From: Variovorax ginsengisoli
GTDB lineage: Bacteria; Pseudomonadota; Gammaproteobacteria; Burkholderiales; Burkholderiaceae_C
NCBI RefSeq assembly: GCF_006438845.1
Contig: NZ_RCZJ01000001.1
Location: forward strand, 744,001 to 808,000
Direction: 5' to 3'
DNA length: 64,000 bases
The position numbers were made by a program, and so were the translations under genes. Below are positions 59,236 through 64,000 of this stretch, piece after piece (position 1 is the stretch's first letter; every line of letters starts with the position of its first letter). The notes beneath the pieces are model-generated. The model was given only the letters and a program-made list of their open reading frames with translations, was not told the origin of the DNA and did no database searches.

Positions 59236-59595
59236 TCACCGGCTGCCGGCGCTGCCCGACGCCTTCACTGTCGTGCCAAACTGCGCGGGAATCGGATGCT
59301 TGGCGCCGTCGAAACTGTCGAGGTAGCGCTGGTAGCTCAGCTGCGCCACATCGCCCGCGATGGGGCGCGGCGTGGCCGACGCCGCGCTGCCTTCGCGTTG
59401 CAGCGCGAGCAGGCCCTGCGTGGCATCGCCGACCGGTACGCGACGCGCGGCCAACGCCTGCTCGGGCTCGGAGGTCGTCTGCGCCTGCGCCTGGGCGTCC
59501 TGCGTCGTTGAAAGCAGCAGCAATGCCAATGCCGAGGCGACGGTGGATGCGAAGAAGGCAGCCGTGCCCTGCGGCGTGAGATGGCGATGGCTCAT
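59236..59595 (-). CDS. DUF3613 domain protein of tad locus
   Basis: A 119-residue secreted protein. The signal peptide is GTAAFFASTVASALALLLLSTTQDAQAQA (about 10-37). The mature part contains RRVPVGDATQGLLALQREG and the conserved YQRYLDSFDGAKHPIPAQFGTTV, a motif of the DUF3613 family found almost only in betaproteobacterial tad loci. Function is unknown; it may be a periplasmic assembly factor. Its ATG overlaps the tadD stop as ATGA. Confidence 0.83.
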   Translation of the reverse strand: MSHRHLTPQGTAAFFASTVASALALLLLSTTQDAQAQAQTTSEPEQALAARRVPVGDATQGLLALQREGSAASATPRPIAGDVAQLSYQRYLDSFDGAKHPIPAQFGTTVKASGSAGSR

Positions 59596-60431
59596 TGGGA
59601 AACTCCTGAGTTGGTGGGGGGCGCCGGGGCGGCAGCGGCGGCAGCCACGGTCGCGCGGACGCGGCGGCGTACGGGTGCCGCAGCGGCCGGCTGCATGGGT
59701 GCCGCAGCGGGCGCACCGGCCAGGCCGCGTGCCGCCGCCAGCACCGCCGCCTGCGTGGAAGCCGGCAAGCGCTGCGCCTCCATCAGCGCGCGGGCCTGTT
59801 CGGGCTGACCGCTGGCCAGCAGGTACAGCGCCAGGTTGGCCTGCACCTGCGTGTTGTCCGACTGCAGCTGCATGGCCTGCATCAAGGGCACACGTGCCTG
59901 CGCGACACGGCCGGCGCGCAGGTTGGCATAGCCCAGGTCGCTCAGCAGCAACCCGTCGGTCGGGTTGATGCGCTGTGCCTTTTCCAGCAGTTCGATCGCC
60001 TTCGGAAAGTCGCCAGCGCCGCCGGCCAGCAGGCCGAGACCTCGGTAGCCCGCGCCTTCGAGCGGCGTGCCTATCAGCTTGGCGTAGGCCGCACTCGCCT
60101 CCGCCGGCTGCTCGGTCTGGCGCAGGGCGTCGGCACGCAACCGGGTCGCATCGGCAGACGCACCCCATCGCTTTTCGAGCGCATCGAGGTGCGCCAGCGA
60201 AGCGAACCACAGGCCGTCGCGCTGCATCTGTTCGACCAGCTTCAGGTACACGCCCTGGCTGTCGGCCGCCGCCGCTGCGTCCTGCGGCGATGCGGCCGCA
60301 GCGGCATCGCGCATCTGCTGCTGTTCGCTCGCACCGGGATAGTTGTTGCGGGTGGCGCAGCCGCCCAGCACGGCGGCCAGGCACAAGGCCACCACCGCGA
60401 ACGGGCGCACGTGCCTATCGACGTTTTTCAT
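59592..60431 (-). CDS. tadD: TadD-like TPR lipoprotein
   Basis: A 279-residue protein with a lipoprotein signal (PFAVVALCLAAVLGGCATRN, Cys near residue 25). TPR repeats fill the middle, for example PAEASAAYAKLIGTPLEGAGYRGLGLLAGGAGDFPKAIELLEKAQRINPTDG and LLLSDLGYANLRAGRVAQARVPLMQAMQLQ. An Ala/Pro-rich C-terminus follows. TadD helps the secretin reach the outer membrane in other tad systems. It is coupled to tadC by an ATGA overlap. Confidence 0.87.
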   Translation of the reverse strand: MKNVDRHVRPFAVVALCLAAVLGGCATRNNYPGASEQQQMRDAAAAASPQDAAAAADSQGVYLKLVEQMQRDGLWFASLAHLDALEKRWGASADATRLRADALRQTEQPAEASAAYAKLIGTPLEGAGYRGLGLLAGGAGDFPKAIELLEKAQRINPTDGLLLSDLGYANLRAGRVAQARVPLMQAMQLQSDNTQVQANLALYLLASGQPEQARALMEAQRLPASTQAAVLAAARGLAGAPAAAPMQPAAAAPVRRRVRATVAAAAAAPAPPTNSGVSQ

Positions 60432-61366
60432 TTGGACATGGCTCCCAGTGAGCGGAGCACCGCGATGAAGCCCGGCCCCGCAGTGACGATGACCAGCGCG
60501 GGCAGCAGCGTCGTGACCATGACGCCGGTCATCTTGACGGTGATCTTTCCGATGCGACCCTTGAGCTCCGAGCGGCGATGCTCGCGCAGCCGGTCGCTGT
60601 ATTGCTGAAGCGGTTCCTGCACCGCGCCGCCATGCCGATCGACCTGTACCAGCAGCGCGACCAGGCCGGCCAGATGTTCGTTGTCGTGCAGCGTCGCCAG
60701 CCGCTGCAGCGAATGCTCGCGGGTGCGGCCTTGCGCGTACTGGCGGTTGGCGATCGTGAGTTCGCCGCCCAGCACACGCATCACATGGCTGAAGTCGTCG
60801 GCCATGACCTGCAGGCTCTGGTCCAGGCTCAGGCCCACGCCCTGCAGCAGCCGCAGCAAGTCGACGAACAGCGGCAGCTCCTGCGCGATGCGCTCGCGGC
60901 GCGCAGCCGCCATTCGGCGCAACACCCACTTCGGCCCCATGAAGCCGATCGCCGCGGCGCACGCGGCGTAGGTCACGCCGCCCCGGCCGTTGGCGGGCAC
61001 AAACAGAAGCCAGGCCAGCAACGGCAGCAGCAGTCCGAGCACCACGCGCAGCACCAGCAACACCAGTTGGGCCTGGGCCGACGGCAACCCGCACTGGTCG
61101 ATCAGCCGACGGTCTTCGTCGGCCACCAGAAGACGGCCGGCCCGGGTCTGAAGCCAGTGGACGGGCAGGTCGCGCGCGTTGGCGCCGGCAGCGTCGGGGG
61201 CGCCTTCCGCTGCGGCGACATCGTCCGCCGTGCGTCGCAATGCGCGGCCCAGCACGCGGCCGCTGCGGGCGCGGCGCACTTCGGCGCCGATCAGCAGCCC
61301 GGCTGCGAGCAGCAGGCCGGCCGCGAGCAGCGCCAGGCTCCAGAGCGTGAGTGGGTGGCTGTTCAT
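60428..61366 (-). CDS. tadC: TadC-like inner-membrane platform protein (T2SF family)
   Basis: A 312-residue integral membrane protein with an N-terminal helix (LTLWSLALLAAGLLLAAGLL), a middle pair (VLLVLRVVLGLLLPLLAWLLF) and the GspF/T2SF domain. The domain includes LPLFVDLLRLLQGVGLSLDQSLQVMADDF and VALLVQVDRHGGAVQEPLQQYSDRLREHRRSELKGR. The C-terminal helices contain MTGVMVTTLLPALVIVTAGPGF. TadB and TadC form the inner-membrane platform on which the CpaF motor acts. The ATG at 61366 lies two bases after the tadB stop. Confidence 0.9.
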   Translation of the reverse strand: MNSHPLTLWSLALLAAGLLLAAGLLIGAEVRRARSGRVLGRALRRTADDVAAAEGAPDAAGANARDLPVHWLQTRAGRLLVADEDRRLIDQCGLPSAQAQLVLLVLRVVLGLLLPLLAWLLFVPANGRGGVTYAACAAAIGFMGPKWVLRRMAAARRERIAQELPLFVDLLRLLQGVGLSLDQSLQVMADDFSHVMRVLGGELTIANRQYAQGRTREHSLQRLATLHDNEHLAGLVALLVQVDRHGGAVQEPLQQYSDRLREHRRSELKGRIGKITVKMTGVMVTTLLPALVIVTAGPGFIAVLRSLGAMSK

Positions 61367-61368
61367 GG

Positions 61369-62380
61369 TCAGGCGATGCGCGCCAGCCGGTAGAGCAGGA
61401 AGGCGCCGAGCGCCTGCAGTCCGGCGGCGCCGAAGACCAGCAGTTGCCCCGTCGGGTCGGCCCACATGCGGGCGAAATAGGCGCCATTGACCAGCACGAT
61501 GACCGACCCGACCCCCACGGGCAGCAGCCCCAGGATCCAGGCCGAAAGCCGGGTCTCGGCGGACATCGCCACCAGCTCGTGCTCGGCCTGCTCGCGGTCG
61601 CGCATGAAGTTGGCCACACGCTCGAGCAGCACCTCCGAACGGCCGCCGTAGCGCACGCCCAACCCGACGATCGAGGCCAGCAGGTGCAGTTCCTCGACGG
61701 CCACGTCGCTTGCGGTCTGGTCGAGCGCCTGATCGAGATCGACGCCCGCACGCACTCTGCGGCTGGCCGCTTCCAGCGGTTCGCGCAACGGCGCCTTGGC
61801 GAACCCGACGGCCTGCTGGAAGGCGGCATGCATCGAATTGCCGATGGTGATGAGCCGCACCATCGCATCGATGAAGCCGGGCAACTGACTCGCGAGCTGC
61901 TTGCGAAATTTCTGCAGCCGCCACCACAGCCCGAAGCCACCGCCGAGCAGCAGCAATGCGGCCATCGCCGCAGCCGCGAGCCCGCCGGCGAACGTGAAGA
62001 CCAGCGCGCAGACCGCGAACGCCGCTGCGCCGAAGATGCCCAGTGCGCGCGCCGAGGCCACGTGGCTAAGCCAGCCCGGCAGCGCGACGGCTTTGCGCCC
62101 GCCCTGCCCCGCGGCCTGTGCGGCGTCGGTACCGGCTTCGGGAGGCGCTCCGGAAGCCGCGTCGTCGCCGGGGCGCGCCCAGGGGTCGGTCAGCACCTTC
62201 GACGGCAGCGCACCGGCGCGTGTGTCGTAAGCCGGCTCGGGCCTGGCGATGCGGGTCAGCAGCTGGCGTTCGACGTGCAGCGCCGCCCGATTGCGGGCCT
62301 GCCGCCCCGCTGCCCATTGCCAGAGGAGCAGCGCAGCCGCCAACATCAGCAGCGCCACCATGCCGAGCATCAGGAGGGCT

Positions 62381-62388
<8 letters not shown>
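61369..62388 (-). CDS. tadB: TadB-like inner-membrane platform protein (T2SF family)
   Basis: A 339-residue partner of TadC. It has an N-terminal helix (LLMLGMVALLMLAAALLLWQW), a long Pro/Ala/Gly-rich cytoplasmic linker (about 35-120), then a helix pair (ALGIFGAAAFAVCALVFTFAGGLAAAAMAALLLL). The T2SF domain holds LPGFIDAMVRLITIGNSMHAAFQQAVG. The ATG at 62388 overlaps the cpaF stop by eight bases, so the motor and platform are coupled. Confidence 0.9.
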
Positions 62389-63694
<1,306 letters not shown>

Positions 63695-63696
63695 CC

Positions 63697-64000
63697 TCAG
63701 CCCTCTTTCGCGCCGCGGCGCCTGCCGGTCAGCTGCGTCATGAGCGTGTTCCACGACAGGCGACCGGCGGGCGCCGCGACCGGTGCGCCGCCGTACTCGC
63801 GCTGGAGTCCACGCGTTATGCCCAGCACCGCTTGCACGTACGGATCGCCCCGCGACTCGCGCGCCAGCATGGTGCCGCGGCTGGCGGCGCTCAGCAGCGC
63901 GGTACGTCGCATCGGCAGCACATGGGCGAGCGGCAGGCGCAGGCGAGCCGCGATGTCGCGCGCCGACAGACCCACCGCCGGATCGATCTTGTTGACCACC
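63697..64000 (-). CDS. cpaE: CpaE/TadZ-like pilus assembly protein (partial)
   Basis: The last 100 or so codons of a gene that begins beyond the right edge. The visible part reads VVNKIDPAVGLSARDIAARLRLPLAHVLP, then ESRGDPYVQAVLGITRGLQREYG. It is the C-terminal end of a ParA/MinD-like ATPase of the TadZ/CpaE type, which places the tad apparatus at the pole. The NKID motif is the usual nucleotide-base loop. The N-terminus, including the receiver-like domain, is not available. Confidence 0.75.
   Translation of the reverse strand, partial: VVNKIDPAVGLSARDIAARLRLPLAHVLPMRRTALLSAASRGTMLARESRGDPYVQAVLGITRGLQREYGGAPVAAPAGRLSWNTLMTQLTGRRRGAKEG

Overview
The window is an ordinary, densely coded stretch of a GC-rich betaproteobacterial chromosome. 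Protein character and gene order (rimP-nusA-infB-rbfA-truB-typA in one run, guaB-guaA, smpB opposite ratA-rnfH, holC-pepA opposite lptF-lptG, dapC-dapD-pilU-dapE-prmB, DUF3309 and DUF3613 proteins) point to Burkholderiales, most likely Comamonadaceae and perhaps Variovorax or a relative. That placement is an inference from recognised families, not a database result. I see no insertion sequence, prophage, CRISPR array or integrase, and no gap between genes longer than about 250 bases, so no long stretch is left unexplained.

Layout. 1-1613 (minus): a cut-off LD-carboxypeptidase, a TadA tRNA deaminase fused to a truncated hydrolase domain, and a small membrane protein. 1772-2839 (plus): a DUF72 protein. 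2883-5973 (minus): guaB-guaA for GMP synthesis. 6158-9476: a DUF4124 protein, ratA-rnfH opposite smpB, a small lipoprotein and an EamA transporter. 9496-17778 (minus): the translation/transcription operon rimP-nusA-infB-rbfA-truB-typA. 17954-24677 (minus): a yejABEF peptide importer followed by an MFS transporter. 24715-28669: fabI, a periplasmic ATP-dependent DNA ligase and a PLP amino-acid decarboxylase. 28780-30688: NfeD plus stomatin, tRNA-Ser(GGA) and a small unknown protein. 30777-34488 (minus): a branched-chain amino-acid binding lipoprotein, an unknown protein, holC and pepA. 34511-39671 (plus): lptF-lptG, a CbiX-like chelatase, cysB, an aminotransferase and a DUF3309 peptide. 39714-43775 (minus): hrpA. 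43856-55297 (plus): argA, dapC, dapD, a PilU-type ATPase, dapE, prmB, an M14 peptidase, an ABC-F ATPase, a DUF697-like protein and a small unknown. 55386-64000 (minus): a glutathione S-transferase and then the 3' part of a tad (Flp pilus) locus running off the right edge.

How the parts work together. The translation operon carries ribosome maturation (RimP, RbfA), transcription elongation (NusA), initiation (IF2), tRNA modification (TruB) and the ribosome-associated GTPase TypA. The dap genes lead to lysine and peptidoglycan precursors, with argA starting arginine synthesis beside them. LptF/LptG export lipopolysaccharide. The tad genes encode the CpaF/TadB/TadC motor and platform with TadD, TadE-like and TadG-like components; the pilin, secretin and peptidase are expected beyond position 64000. 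Genes are tightly packed, with many 4-base ATGA or GTGA stop/start overlaps that suggest translational coupling.

I did not find a convincing new multi-gene system. The most unusual items are the TadA-hydrolase fusion (274-1365), the M14 peptidase with a long unrecognised N-terminal region (50550-52310), the PilU-type ATPase inside the dap cluster (47323-48474), and the stand-alone DUF697-like protein followed by a small gene with a structured leader (54321-55297).
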